Assembly (NCBI RefSeq): GCF_938030755.1
Contig: NZ_CALHIF010000056.1
Span: 9,821 to 73,820 of the forward strand
Direction: 5' to 3'
Length of the DNA: 64,000 bases
DNA from: an uncultured Granulicatella sp.
Lineage (GTDB): Bacteria > Bacillota > Bacilli > Lactobacillales > Aerococcaceae
The position numbers and the translations under genes were made by a program. Each line of letters starts with the position of its first letter. Positions within the stretch are counted from its first letter, which is position 1. This document shows, piece by piece, positions 33,350-42,161 of the stretch. The notes below the pieces were generated by a model, which saw nothing but the letters and a program-made list of their open reading frames with translations, was not told the origin of the DNA and ran no database searches.

Positions 33350-33496
33350 AATCAGTCTTCCTTTAAAATTGAATACAATTAGTGTAGCATACAAAAAAAA
33401 CGAATGAAAGAGATTCATTTTACAAAGAATTTGATGGTAATTTTAAAGGGATAGTGTTATGATTGAATCATACTAGAAGATTGGAGGAATGGCTCA

Positions 33497-33898
33497 ATGA
33501 CAGGTATTGAGATTGCTGCATTAATAGCTGCATGTGCTTTATTAGCCTTAGTAGTTTTTGTGATTGTCAAAGTATCACCGATTTTATCAAAATTAAATAA
33601 AACCGTTGAGAACATGAATCATTCATTAGAGATTATTACTAAAGATGTAGACAGCCTCTCAATTGAAGTAGAGGGGTTATTAAGTAAAGCCAATGTATTG
33701 GTGGATGATATCAATGGTAAATTAAAAGCCACTGATCCATTGTTTACTGCAGCTGGAGATTTAGGTGTGACAATTTCAGATGTAAATGCATCTTCACGAA
33801 ATCTAGCAACAAAAGCAGTAAAACTTTCTAAAACGAGTCGTGTAGCCACGGCAGTTAACTTCGGAAGAGCATTTTTTTCCAAAAAGAAAAAAATATAA
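33497..33898 (+). CDS. DUF948 (YtxG-like) membrane-anchored protein
   Basis: A 133-residue protein with one N-terminal membrane helix (residues 4-26) and a helical region with heptad-like spacing (LNKTVENMNHSLEIITKDVDSL). It ends in KKKKI. The family is of unknown function and in Firmicutes usually lies beside ytxH and near ccpA, as here. GGAGG lies upstream. It probably forms an operon with the next gene, 22 bases on. Confidence 0.88.
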   Translation: MTGIEIAALIAACALLALVVFVIVKVSPILSKLNKTVENMNHSLEIITKDVDSLSIEVEGLLSKANVLVDDINGKLKATDPLFTAAGDLGVTISDVNASSRNLATKAVKLSKTSRVATAVNFGRAFFSKKKKI

Positions 33899-33920
33899 TT
33901 AATGAAATGGAGTGTTGAAC

Positions 33921-34355
33921 ATGAGTAAAAAATGCGGATTTTTATTAGGGGCATTAATCGGGGGAACAGCAGCAGCAGTAACTGCATTGCTATTTGCACC
34001 AAAATCAGGAAAAGAATTACGTGAAGATTTAGCAAAAGAAGCTGGTCGTTATAAAGAACAACTGTCAGAATATGGTGAAATTGCTTTAGCAAAAGGAGCA
34101 GAATTCACTGAAGTTGCCAAAGCTTCAACTCAAGATATTCGTATTAACTTACAAGAACAAGCTTCTCATCTAAAAGAACAAGTTTCTAAACATACTGAAA
34201 ACTTAAAAGACCAATTCAACGAAACAGTTGATAAAGTAAAAGAAAACTTCTCAAAACAAAAAGAAGAGTCAGCTGAAGTGGTTGCTGAATTAGCAGAAGA
34301 TGTAAAAGAAAAAGCTCAAGATGTGAAAGAAGAAGCTAAAAAAGAAGCAAAATAA
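33921..34355 (+). CDS. YtxH-domain general stress protein
   Basis: A 144-residue protein with a glycine/alanine-rich membrane helix (GFLLGALIGGTAAAVTALLFAPKSGKELRED), the YtxH signature. A long highly charged helical tail follows, with Lys/Glu repeats (DVKEKAQDVKEEAKKEAK). Homologues are induced by general stress and their biochemical role is unknown. The ATG at 33921 has TGGAG 8 bases upstream. Second gene of the ytxG-ytxH pair. Confidence 0.88.
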   Translation: MSKKCGFLLGALIGGTAAAVTALLFAPKSGKELREDLAKEAGRYKEQLSEYGEIALAKGAEFTEVAKASTQDIRINLQEQASHLKEQVSKHTENLKDQFNETVDKVKENFSKQKEESAEVVAELAEDVKEKAQDVKEEAKKEAK

Positions 34356-34362
34356 TGCACAC

Positions 34363-34396
34363 TTAAAAAGACTGGGAAATTTCCCAGTCTTTTTGC
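34363..34396. terminator. Bidirectional terminator between ytxH and pepQ
   Basis: AAAAAGACTGGGAAA pairs with TTTCCCAGTCTTTTT; it serves convergent genes. Confidence 0.88.
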
Positions 34397-34400
34397 TTGT

Positions 34401-35504
34401 CTAAAAGTCATATTTTACTTTAGTGAAGAGTTTTGAACCATTTTCGGTAACAGCTAAACAGTCTTCGATACGAACACCGAAGTCAGCTGAAATATAAACA
34501 CCCGGTTCTACAGAGAAACACATACCTTCAACGAGTTCCATATCATTTCCTTCCATGATTGAAGGAAATTCATGTACGCTTTGGCCAATCCCGTGTCCAA
34601 GGCGGTGGATGAAGTACTCACCGTATCCAGCTTCTGTAATAATATCACGAGCGATTTTATCAATTTGGCTTGCTTTCATCCCTGGTTTTACAGCTGCGAT
34701 GGCTGTATCATGCGCTTTTTGAACGATATCATAGATTTTTTGATGGCGTGGATTTTTTTCCTGGCTATTTCCAAAGAAGACGGTACGTGTAATGTCACTT
34801 GCGTACCCATCTACCATTGTACCAAGGTCAAATAGAACCCATTCATTTTCTTTAAGGGTGCGGTCTCCAGGTTCACCGTGAGGATCTGCCGCGTGATCTC
34901 CAAAGAGCACCATGGTATCAAAGCTCATCTGAGAGACGCCGAGTTTTTTCATTTCAAATTCGATGATGGCTACCACTTCACGTTCGCTGATGCCTACTTT
35001 TAAGGCGTTCTTTCCGATTTCAATCGCTTTGTCAGCAAAGGTTCCAGAGTAGACGAGTTTTTCAACGGCTTCTTGATCTTTTACAAGACGAAGTTGTTGA
35101 ACGATTGGCGTTAAATCTACAGAAAAATGAACATCTTTAAAATGCTTTTGAACTTGTTCTGCTGCAAAAAGAGAGAAGTCCACTTTTTCTACAGCGAAAT
35201 TTGGCTCTGCAGGGAAGTGTTCTTTAATCGCATCTGATAGGAGCTTCCATCCATCTTCATGATCGTGATAACTTTTCACGATAAAATCTGGTTCCGCTTT
35301 TTGAGCGACTTGATGCTCTAATGCTGGAACAAATAATAGTGGGGTAGAGCTGGGTGAGTAGACAAGAGCCACAATCCGCTCATGAGGATCTGTTGAAAAA
35401 TTCGTTAAAAGACGAATGGTTTCAGGATTTTGGATTAGAGCAATCGGATTGTTTTGTTTTGATAATTCAGTTTCTAGTTGTTTGAAAGTAGGGTTTAAAT
35501 TCAT
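34401..35504 (-). CDS. pepQ: Xaa-Pro dipeptidase (prolidase), M24 family
   Basis: A 367-residue cytoplasmic peptidase that splits Xaa-Pro dipeptides. It has an N-terminal creatinase-like domain (1 to about 130) and a pita-bread domain with metal ligands. These are seen in FDLGTMVDGYASDITRTVFFG (two Asp), HRLGHGIGQSVHE (His), SVEPGVYI (Glu) and VRIEDCLAV (Glu). Length is normal. The ATG at 35504 has AAGGAG 9 bases upstream. It is divergent from ccpA, the classic pepQ/ccpA arrangement of lactic acid bacteria, so regulation by CcpA is plausible. Confidence 0.95.
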   Translation of the reverse strand: MNLNPTFKQLETELSKQNNPIALIQNPETIRLLTNFSTDPHERIVALVYSPSSTPLLFVPALEHQVAQKAEPDFIVKSYHDHEDGWKLLSDAIKEHFPAEPNFAVEKVDFSLFAAEQVQKHFKDVHFSVDLTPIVQQLRLVKDQEAVEKLVYSGTFADKAIEIGKNALKVGISEREVVAIIEFEMKKLGVSQMSFDTMVLFGDHAADPHGEPGDRTLKENEWVLFDLGTMVDGYASDITRTVFFGNSQEKNPRHQKIYDIVQKAHDTAIAAVKPGMKASQIDKIARDIITEAGYGEYFIHRLGHGIGQSVHEFPSIMEGNDMELVEGMCFSVEPGVYISADFGVRIEDCLAVTENGSKLFTKVKYDF

Positions 35505-35586
35505 ATTGATCATCTCCTTAAAACTATTGTAGCATACTTATCGTATCAAGAATGTAAATAGTTTCAAAAAGTTTTTGAAAATTTTC

Positions 35587-35600
35587 GTTAAACGCTTGCA
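35587..35600. promoter_or_regulatory. Possible cre site in the pepQ-ccpA region
   Basis: GTTAAACGCTTGCA matches 7 of the 9 specified positions of the cre consensus TGNAANCGNWNNCA; only the first two bases differ. It lies 62 bases before ccpA and overlaps a TTGCAT that could be a -35. CcpA autoregulation is common in the family, but this site is weak. Confidence 0.4.
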
Positions 35601-35661
35601 TTAATTTTATGAAAGTGCTACCCTAATGATAGATGAAAAGATGCACAAAGGAGATTTGTAG

Positions 35662-36663
35662 ATGGAAAAGCAAACAATTACGATTTATGATGTTGCGCGT
35701 GAAGCGAATGTATCCATGGCTACAGTATCGCGTGTTGTTAATGGAAATCCAAACGTTAAACCAGCAACTCGTAAGAGAGTTTTAGATGTAATTGACGAAT
35801 TGGATTATCGTCCAAATGCCGTTGCGCGTGGGTTAGCGAGTAAAAAAACAACGACTGTGGGAGTTATTATTCCTGATGTTACAAACCTTTATTTTGCTAG
35901 TTTAGCTCGTGGGATTGATGACATTGCTACAATGTATAAATATAACATCATTTTAGCAAACTCAGACCAAAATAATCATAAAGAAATTCAAGTGTTAAAT
36001 ACTTTATTCTCTAAACAAGTAGATGGGATTTTATATATGGGAAACCATCTAACCCCTGAATTACGTACTGAAATTGTTCGTTCAAAAACACCGATTGTGT
36101 TAGCAGGAACGATGGATGCAGAACACGAAATTGCTTCAGTAAATATTGATTTCAATGAAGCAACAAAAGAAGTAGTGGAAACATTAATTGAGAATGGACA
36201 TAAGAAAATTGCTTTTGTCACTGCTGCAATGAAAAATGTGGCTTCAGTTGATTTCCGTTTAGAAGGATATAAAGCAGCTTTAGAAAGAGCAGGAATTAAA
36301 TTCGATGAAAAATTGGTTTATGAAGTTCCATTAACGTATCATGCAGGGGAGTCTGTAGCTGAACGTATCCATAAAGCAGGTGCGACTGCTGCGGTGGTAA
36401 CTGATGACGAAACTTCAGTAGGATTATTAAATGGATTAATCGATTTAGGCGTTAAAGTTCCTGAAAAATTTGAATTGGTTTCAAGCAACAATTCTAAATT
36501 AACGAAAATGACTCGTCCAATTCTTTCAACGATTGCACCTCCTTTATATGATATTGGTGCCGTTGCGATGCGTCTTTTAACAAAGATTATGAATAAAGAA
36601 GAAATCGTAGAGTCTGAAATTACATTACCATACAAGATTGAATGGAGAAATACCACTAAATAA
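35662..36663 (+). CDS. ccpA: Catabolite control protein A
   Basis: A 333-residue LacI/GalR regulator and global controller of carbon catabolism. Acting with HPr-Ser46-P it binds cre sites. The N-terminal helix-turn-helix and hinge (TIYDVAREANVSMATVSRVVNGNPNVKPATRKRVLDVIDELDYRPNAVARGLA) is the canonical CcpA type. The effector domain follows (GVIIPDVTNLYFASLARGIDD). Length is exactly as expected. AAAGGAG lies upstream. Its place opposite pepQ and near ytxGH supports the name. Confidence 0.97.
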   Translation: MEKQTITIYDVAREANVSMATVSRVVNGNPNVKPATRKRVLDVIDELDYRPNAVARGLASKKTTTVGVIIPDVTNLYFASLARGIDDIATMYKYNIILANSDQNNHKEIQVLNTLFSKQVDGILYMGNHLTPELRTEIVRSKTPIVLAGTMDAEHEIASVNIDFNEATKEVVETLIENGHKKIAFVTAAMKNVASVDFRLEGYKAALERAGIKFDEKLVYEVPLTYHAGESVAERIHKAGATAAVVTDDETSVGLLNGLIDLGVKVPEKFELVSSNNSKLTKMTRPILSTIAPPLYDIGAVAMRLLTKIMNKEEIVESEITLPYKIEWRNTTK

Positions 36664-36689
36664 GTAGTGTTAAATTTACAAATTCCACA

Positions 36690-36722
36690 ATAAAAAGGCT
36701 GGACAATGTCCAGCCTTTTTTA
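36690..36722. terminator. Bidirectional terminator between ccpA and the class A PBP
   Basis: AAAAAGGCTGGAC (36692-36704) pairs with GTCCAGCCTTTTT across AAT. Confidence 0.9.
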
Positions 36723-39224
36723 TTAGTTTGATCTAGTCGTTTGACTTGAAGGGGATTGAGTTGTTTCCTCTTTCTTCTCATTTCTCTTCTCATCTTTCTT
36801 GTTATCTTTTTTCTCATCTTTCTTAGGAGTGGCTTTATTCCAGAAGTTATTCATTTCTTCAGGAGTAGCACCAATAGCGAAGTTGTAGAAAGGATTCATC
36901 GGAGGGAAATCCTTCTTGAACCAGTCGGTTGTCATTCCGCCACTAATCGAGTAGGTTCTGCCGTTTTCAGCTTTGAACGTTCCAGCTTTCGTACCTGTTG
37001 TGGATACGACAGAATCACGATAAACAGAATCCGGTTGTTTAAAGGTTGTTTCCTTACCAATTAATTCAGGATTTGCTTCATAAGCTGCCTTCATTAAGTA
37101 AGTCCATTGACGTTGACTTCTAGTAGTTGGTTCTCCGTATCCATCACCAGCAGTAATAGAATATCGGGCATTATAGAAGTTATCGTATCCAATCCAAGAA
37201 CCTAACGTTACTGTTGGCGTATAAGCGACGAACCAGTTATCAATTTCATTTTCAGAAGTACCAGTTTTACCTGCTAAGTCTGAACTGAAGCCCATATTTC
37301 CCTTCATATTGTAAAATTGAGCCGAATTTGCGATATCTTGAAGCATATTTGTTGTTAAATAAGACGTCGCTTCAGAGAAGACACGTTCTTTTTTGTCTTC
37401 GTGTTGATAGACAACATTTCCTCTGGAATCTTCAATTTTCTCGATTAAGTAGGCATCGTGGTGTTCCCCACCGTTTGCTAAGGTAGAGAAGGCACTTGTT
37501 TGTTCTAAAACAGTCGGGCCCGTTCGAGTCCCCCCAATTGAGAGGGCGATATTTTGATACTCATCATCAGTAATCCCTTTGATGCCCATCTTCTTCAAGT
37601 ATTCACCTGCGTTAATGCCTTTTTGAAGCATTGTTTGGTAAATCTTGATAACAGGATTGTTAAACGAACGGAATAGTGCATAACGAACTGTTAGGAATTG
37701 GTTCGTTATTGTGTTTCCGTAGTTTGTTGGTTGCCAGTAAGTACCATTTCCTTGAGGAATACTTACTTTAGTATCTGGAACAATACTTGCAGGATAAATC
37801 AGATTATTTTCAATAGCAGGAGCATAAACCAAGATTGGTTTAATAGTTGATCCTGGTGAACGGTGCGTAGTAAACGCGTGGTCTACTTGGTTTGATTCGA
37901 AATCTCGACCAGCAACAAATCCAAGAATACGACCTGTTTTATTTTCAATCATAACCGCTCCATTTTGAGCAGCTTCTGTTTGTGTTTTTGTTTCTCCGGT
38001 ATTTTGATCAACATATTGTGTATTATACGTTGGACCAATTTGGTTTCCATAATCTGCAATGGCTTTTTGCATTGCGTCATAGACTTTTTGATCAATGGTT
38101 GAGGTGACCTTGTACCCGGAGGAACTTAGCTTACGACTAGCTTCATCGTAATATTTGCTGTAAAGCTCTGAGTCATTACGAACTTCATCATACGTTAATT
38201 TATTCTTTTGAGCTGCTTTAGTAATGAGGACTTTAATCGCTTCACGGTTTACAGCTTGATATAGATAAGATTGTCTATCTGAAGAAATTTCTTTTGGCGG
38301 AAGGAAGTCCTTTGTAATGTCATACGCAAGAGCTTCTTCGTATTGTTGTTTTGTAATCTTATTTTCACGATACATACTAAAGAGAACAAATTTCATACGT
38401 TCAATACCCGCAGAAGTATCTTCTTTTAACGTAGCTTGGTTTGTATAAGGAGTATACACAATCGGATTTTGTGGCATCCCGACAAGATAAGCAGCTTGTG
38501 GTAGGGTTAAATCTTTTGCGGCCACTCCGAAAACACCTTGAGCAGCTTCTTCGATTCCGGCAATATTTAATCCATTATGATTTCGACCAAAGGAAGAAAC
38601 GTTTAAGTAAGCTTCTAAAATTTGATCTTTCGTAAAGTGTTTTTCAAGACGTAATGCGTATAAAATTTCATTGGCTTTCCGTTTGAAAGTGACTTCACTC
38701 GTCAAAATTTGTTGCTTAATTAATTGTTGCGTAAGGGTGGAACCACCTGTTGCGCCTGATCCAGAAGAAACAGCTTCTTGGAGAATAGCACGAAGTAAAG
38801 CTTTTGGTACGATTCCATTGTGTTCGTAGAATGAACTATCTTCTGTTGCGATAATTCCATCAATCACGTATTGAGAAATTTCTGATAGAGGTTTTACAAT
38901 TCGTAGTTCATCAGAATTCACATCTGAAATTTTTGTACCGTCACTATAATGGAAACTAGAGATCAAATTAAGATTTCCAATTGCGTCACTCATTTGTTCT
39001 TGGGTAAGGGGCTCTTCATTGGAAGTCAAACTTGCAAAATATCCTAATCCAATTCCACCACCAAATATTCCTAATAGCATTAAGAATAAAATCGCAATTA
39101 CAAAAATATTTTTTAGAACTGAATAAGCAATGTTAAAAATAAATCGAATATTTTTCAATATAGGTTTATTCCAAAAAGTTAGTAGAGCCTCGCGCCAATC
39201 TGGAGTTTGGTTCTGAACTGACAT
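36723..39224 (-). CDS. Class A penicillin-binding protein (transglycosylase/transpeptidase)
   Basis: An 833-residue bifunctional peptidoglycan synthase. It has a cytoplasmic head, one membrane helix (about residues 38-63) and a GT51 transglycosylase with catalytic Glu128 (ATEDSSFYEHNG) and GGSTLTQQLIKQ. The transpeptidase has SxxK at Ser459-Lys462 (SPGSTIKP), SFN (ALFRSFNNP) and KTG (AGKTGTSEN). A disordered tail rich in Lys, Asp and Glu and then Ser/Thr (KKDEKKDNKKDEK) ends it. The long, charged tail is notable. PBP1b/PBP2a-like is my best guess; I could not choose the subclass. Monocistronic. Confidence 0.93.
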   Translation of the reverse strand: MSVQNQTPDWREALLTFWNKPILKNIRFIFNIAYSVLKNIFVIAILFLMLLGIFGGGIGLGYFASLTSNEEPLTQEQMSDAIGNLNLISSFHYSDGTKISDVNSDELRIVKPLSEISQYVIDGIIATEDSSFYEHNGIVPKALLRAILQEAVSSGSGATGGSTLTQQLIKQQILTSEVTFKRKANEILYALRLEKHFTKDQILEAYLNVSSFGRNHNGLNIAGIEEAAQGVFGVAAKDLTLPQAAYLVGMPQNPIVYTPYTNQATLKEDTSAGIERMKFVLFSMYRENKITKQQYEEALAYDITKDFLPPKEISSDRQSYLYQAVNREAIKVLITKAAQKNKLTYDEVRNDSELYSKYYDEASRKLSSSGYKVTSTIDQKVYDAMQKAIADYGNQIGPTYNTQYVDQNTGETKTQTEAAQNGAVMIENKTGRILGFVAGRDFESNQVDHAFTTHRSPGSTIKPILVYAPAIENNLIYPASIVPDTKVSIPQGNGTYWQPTNYGNTITNQFLTVRYALFRSFNNPVIKIYQTMLQKGINAGEYLKKMGIKGITDDEYQNIALSIGGTRTGPTVLEQTSAFSTLANGGEHHDAYLIEKIEDSRGNVVYQHEDKKERVFSEATSYLTTNMLQDIANSAQFYNMKGNMGFSSDLAGKTGTSENEIDNWFVAYTPTVTLGSWIGYDNFYNARYSITAGDGYGEPTTRSQRQWTYLMKAAYEANPELIGKETTFKQPDSVYRDSVVSTTGTKAGTFKAENGRTYSISGGMTTDWFKKDFPPMNPFYNFAIGATPEEMNNFWNKATPKKDEKKDNKKDEKRNEKKEETTQSPSSQTTRSN

Positions 39225-39359
39225 AATTTCAACTCTTTTCGTTTATACATATTTTTATCTAGTATATCAAAAATAAGCATTAAATTCTATTTATTACTTG
39301 TTTTAATAGGGTTTAGAGCATTTTTAGAGCAATTTTTTTGCGGTGTAAAGATAAAATAC

Positions 39360-39388
39360 TTTACAAGCATTCTTCTTTCTGCTAAACT
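39360..39388 (+). promoter_or_regulatory. Promoter of rpsP
   Basis: TTTACA at 39360-39365 and TAAACT at 39383-39388 have 17-base spacing, about 37 bases before the rpsP start. Confidence 0.75.
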
Positions 39389-39424
39389 ATGTAACTGTGA
39401 GATTAATACATGGAGGTGTAAATA

Positions 39425-39697
39425 ATGGCAGTTAAAATTCGTTTAAAACGTATGGGTTCTAAGAAAAATCCTTTCTACCGTGTAGTTGTAGCTGATTCAC
39501 GTTCACCACGTGATGGTCGTTTCATCGAAACAGTTGGAACATACAACCCAGTAGCAAACCCAGCAGAAGTTTCAATCAATGAAGAATTAGCATTAAAATG
39601 GTTAGCTAACGGTGCTCAACCTTCTGATACAGTTCGTAATTTGTTGTCACAACAAGGTATCATGAAGAAATTCCACGAATCAAAGTTTTCTAAGTAA
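39425..39697 (+). CDS. rpsP: 30S ribosomal protein S16
   Basis: A 90-residue ribosomal protein, standard length, with the N-terminal signature VKIRLKRMGSKKNPFYRVVVADSR. First gene of a translation cluster that continues with khpA, rimM, trmD and rplS. GGAGG lies before the ATG. Codon use is that of a highly expressed gene. Confidence 0.98.
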   Translation: MAVKIRLKRMGSKKNPFYRVVVADSRSPRDGRFIETVGTYNPVANPAEVSINEELALKWLANGAQPSDTVRNLLSQQGIMKKFHESKFSK

Positions 39698-39736
39698 TTT
39701 CTATAAAGTCGACAATTCGATGGAGAGGTGAAAAGA

Positions 39737-39976
39737 ATGCCTGATATTAGTGAATTAGTATTGTCAATGGTTAAACCATTAGTAGAATTCCCTGACGATG
39801 TTCGTATTGATATCTCTGAATCAGATGAATTCATGGAATATACTTTACACGTAAATCCTGAAGATATCGGTCGTGTGATCGGTAAACAAGGACGAGTGGC
39901 TCGCGCGATTCGTACGATTACTTATAGTGTTCGTACTCGTGGACCAAAACGTGTTCGTTTAAGTATTGAAGCCTAA
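39737..39976 (+). CDS. khpA: KH-domain RNA-binding protein KhpA
   Basis: A 79-residue single KH domain with the RNA-binding loop IGKQGRVARAI (the GXXG motif). KhpA pairs with KhpB/Jag in streptococci to bind sRNAs and mRNAs and influence cell division. It lies between rpsP and rimM as in many Firmicutes. I take the ATG at 39737 (GGAGAGG 9 bases upstream) over the GTG at 39728, which abuts that site. Confidence 0.94.
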   Translation: MPDISELVLSMVKPLVEFPDDVRIDISESDEFMEYTLHVNPEDIGRVIGKQGRVARAIRTITYSVRTRGPKRVRLSIEA

Positions 39977-39986
39977 ATAGAACGAT

Positions 39987-40017
39987 GAAGCCTTGGAGAA
40001 ATCCAGGGCTTTTTTGT
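39987..40017 (+). terminator. Terminator after khpA
   Basis: AAGCCTTGGA pairs with TCCAGGGCTT around GAAA, then T residues. It separates rpsP-khpA from rimM-trmD. Confidence 0.85.
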
Positions 40018-40037
40018 TCTATAAGAGAATAAATATG

Positions 40038-40225
40038 ATGATGACGGAGAATGCTTACGGATTTCTTTATACTCACTGTAAAAGGGCAATGGCTCGAGTC
40101 TGGCGTCTCTCGACTTTAAAGCCTCAAAGAAGGAGTAAGGAATTCTTCCTAACTCCCTCTAATTCGCATTTAATGCGATTCCTCATTACAGTGAGTATAA
40201 AATCCGTAGGATTCTCCGTCATCAT
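40038..40225 (-). repeat. Dispersed hairpin repeat, copy E
   Basis: About 188 bp just past the khpA terminator. The arms ATGATGACGGAGAAT (40038-40052) and ATTCTCCGTCATCAT (40211-40225) are perfect complements. Inside them TACGGATT...TATACTCACTGTAA pairs with TTACAGTGAGTATA...ATCCGTA. On the minus strand the core reads ATGCGAATTAG, the hairpin GGGAGTTAGGAA/TTCCTTACTCC, CTTTGAGGCTTT, CGAGAGAC and ACTCGAGCC. Confidence 0.85.
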
Positions 40226-40235
40226 TTTGTAATTA

Positions 40236-40389
40236 TAGAAAAGTTTGGATTTCTACAAGACTTCACCAGGGAAGTGACAGAAGAGGGTATGTGCTTTTAA
40301 CGAGGTGCTTAAAATGGTTAGTGCTACACTGGTTAGATTTATGCATTGAGTTATAGGAAAAGAAGAATACGAGTGATATCTTATAAGGT
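40236..40389 (+). other. Intergenic stretch, possibly a small RNA
   Basis: About 150 bases without a reading frame of note. They lie between repeat copy E and a strong terminator-like hairpin that no recognised gene uses. A small RNA ending at that hairpin is possible, but I found no convincing promoter. Confidence 0.25.
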
Positions 40390-40432
40390 AACACTCATTA
40401 TAACGTATATATTATAATGAGTGTTCTTTTAT
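40390..40432 (+). terminator. Orphan terminator-like hairpin
   Basis: AACACTCATTATAA (40390-40403) pairs perfectly with TTATAATGAGTGTT (40412-40425), followed by CTTTTATT. No gene ends here. Confidence 0.65.
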
Positions 40433-40452
40433 TGTTGTTAGTACTGCCGTTT

Positions 40453-40481
40453 TTGATTGTTTTCCGTGAGTTTGTTATGAT
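40453..40481 (+). promoter_or_regulatory. Promoter of the DUF1576 gene
   Basis: TTGATT at 40453-40458 and TATGAT at 40476-40481 have 17-base spacing. Confidence 0.6.
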
Positions 40482-40515
40482 AAATAAGTAATATTATAGT
40501 TGAAGGGAAGACCGT

Positions 40516-41808
40516 ATGAAGAAAAAGCCGATATTAAAAAAACAGATGAATCGACAATATTATTATTTATTCGGCCTGTCTGTAATGTTAATGATACTAG
40601 CATTTGTCATCGAATCACCAAAGTTCTTAGTGAGTGGGATGATGACGATACTAGTATCGCCAAGTCAGTTGTTTACGGATTATATGGAAATTGCGTCTGT
40701 TGGAAGTACCTTGTTAAATGTCGCGATTATGCTCGGTATCAGTATTTATAGTTATAAAAAACTGGAAATTCCTTTAAACGGAACAGTGATTGGAAGTTTG
40801 GGCATGCTTGCTGGATTCTCATTTTTCGGGAAAAATATCTTCAATAGTATCCCATTTATGATAGGGGTATGGATTTATACGAAGGTAACGAAACAAAATT
40901 ATCGAAATTATGTCATTGTTGGATTATTTGGATCTGCTTTAGGCCCATTGATCTCTTTCTTAGCATTTAGCGGAGTTCTACCACAAGGATGGAGCGTTCT
41001 AATCGCGTATGCTTTAGGAATTTTTATTGGTTTCATCTTACCTCAACTATCCACACAATTTCTTGGGTTCCATCAAGGGTTTAGCTTGTATAATGTCGGG
41101 TTTACAGCTGGAATTATTGGAATGGTTGTTCTAGGATTTATGAATGCATTTGGAATTGAAGTAGAGACTAGAACACTAACAAGTACACAGAGTCCATTGA
41201 TTTTGTATCAACTGCTAATCGGATTTTGTGTGATTCTGATAGTGACAAGTTTCTATTTACATTTCAAAAAGAAAGAAAAATATCATTTTAAGTTACTCTT
41301 AAAGCTTTCAGGACGTTTGCCAAGTGATTTTGTTGAAATGACGAATCTGGCAACAGTGACACTGAACATGAGTATTATAGGATTTATATTATTAGGATAT
41401 GTTCTTATGAATGGGGGACAGTTAAATGGTCCGATTGTCGGAAGTATTATTGGTGTTATGAGCTTTGGGGCGTTTGGGAACCAAGTGAAAAATACGGTTC
41501 CAGTTTTAGTGGGGATTATGATTGGTTCTTACTTGACGGGAGTAGAACCTACAAGTACGAGCGCCCTTATTGCAGCGATTTTCGGAACGACACTTGCTCC
41601 GGTTAGTGGTTATTATGGGCCGTTTGCGGGGATGATAGCAGGATTTGTTCATATTACACTAGTAAGCCATGTGGTTGTAATGCATGGTGGACTAAATCTG
41701 TATAATAATGGGTTTGCAGGAGGATTCGTTGCAGCGCTTCTCGTACCAATTTTTGAAATTTTTGAAGGCATTCGTCAAGAGATGAAAGAAAGAAAGGCAG
41801 AGGGATAA
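40516..41808 (+). CDS. DUF1576 family membrane protein (transporter-like, duplicated fold)
   Basis: A 430-residue membrane protein with about ten or more hydrophobic segments. It contains an internal direct repeat. GFSFFGKNIFNSIPFMIG (100-117) matches SFGAFGNQVKNTVPVLVG (316-333), and HQGFSLYNVGFTAGIIG (186-202) matches HGGLNLYNNGFAGGFVA (390-406). Each half thus runs about 205-215 residues. Duplicated halves with conserved FGN/K-N and LYNxGF motifs are typical of transporters, but I know of no demonstrated substrate for DUF1576. It lies inside the rpsP-rplS translation cluster with its own promoter. The next gene overlaps its stop by one base. Confidence 0.82.
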   Translation: MKKKPILKKQMNRQYYYLFGLSVMLMILAFVIESPKFLVSGMMTILVSPSQLFTDYMEIASVGSTLLNVAIMLGISIYSYKKLEIPLNGTVIGSLGMLAGFSFFGKNIFNSIPFMIGVWIYTKVTKQNYRNYVIVGLFGSALGPLISFLAFSGVLPQGWSVLIAYALGIFIGFILPQLSTQFLGFHQGFSLYNVGFTAGIIGMVVLGFMNAFGIEVETRTLTSTQSPLILYQLLIGFCVILIVTSFYLHFKKKEKYHFKLLLKLSGRLPSDFVEMTNLATVTLNMSIIGFILLGYVLMNGGQLNGPIVGSIIGVMSFGAFGNQVKNTVPVLVGIMIGSYLTGVEPTSTSALIAAIFGTTLAPVSGYYGPFAGMIAGFVHITLVSHVVVMHGGLNLYNNGFAGGFVAALLVPIFEIFEGIRQEMKERKAEG

Positions 41809-42149
41809 TGGCAACAGAAAAGGATTTTGTAAAACGTATCGTAAAGGAAATGGTGGATTATTTCCTATATCATGAATTGTATGACGTGACTACACATGTA
41901 TCTTATGTACCGCATGAAAAAGCAACGATTACGTGCACTGCGCCTTATACAAAATTACCTGAAGACTTAGATTTACTAGAAGCTGGGCTTTCGGTTGAGA
42001 AACATTTAGAATTAGATTCGATGTATAGTTCGTTAATGGGAACGCATAATCGTGATAAAAATTATTGCATGCTCGGACAATGTGTCGATGACTATGATGT
42101 GGAAGTCTCAGAGAGCACATTGAAAATTATTGTGGAACGACTCTTTTAA
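41808..42149 (+). CDS. Small cytosolic protein paired with DUF1576 gene, unknown
   Basis: A 113-residue soluble acidic protein I do not recognise. It has no signal or membrane helix. It contains a possible metal-binding or redox set: His and Cys residues scattered through ITCTAPYTKL and NYCMLGQCVDD. Its ATG overlaps the stop of the DUF1576 gene (TAATG), so the two are translationally coupled and probably work together. rimM follows after 12 bases. Confidence 0.7.
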   Translation: MATEKDFVKRIVKEMVDYFLYHELYDVTTHVSYVPHEKATITCTAPYTKLPEDLDLLEAGLSVEKHLELDSMYSSLMGTHNRDKNYCMLGQCVDDYDVEVSESTLKIIVERLF

Positions 42150-42161
42150 GGAGGAAATAGA

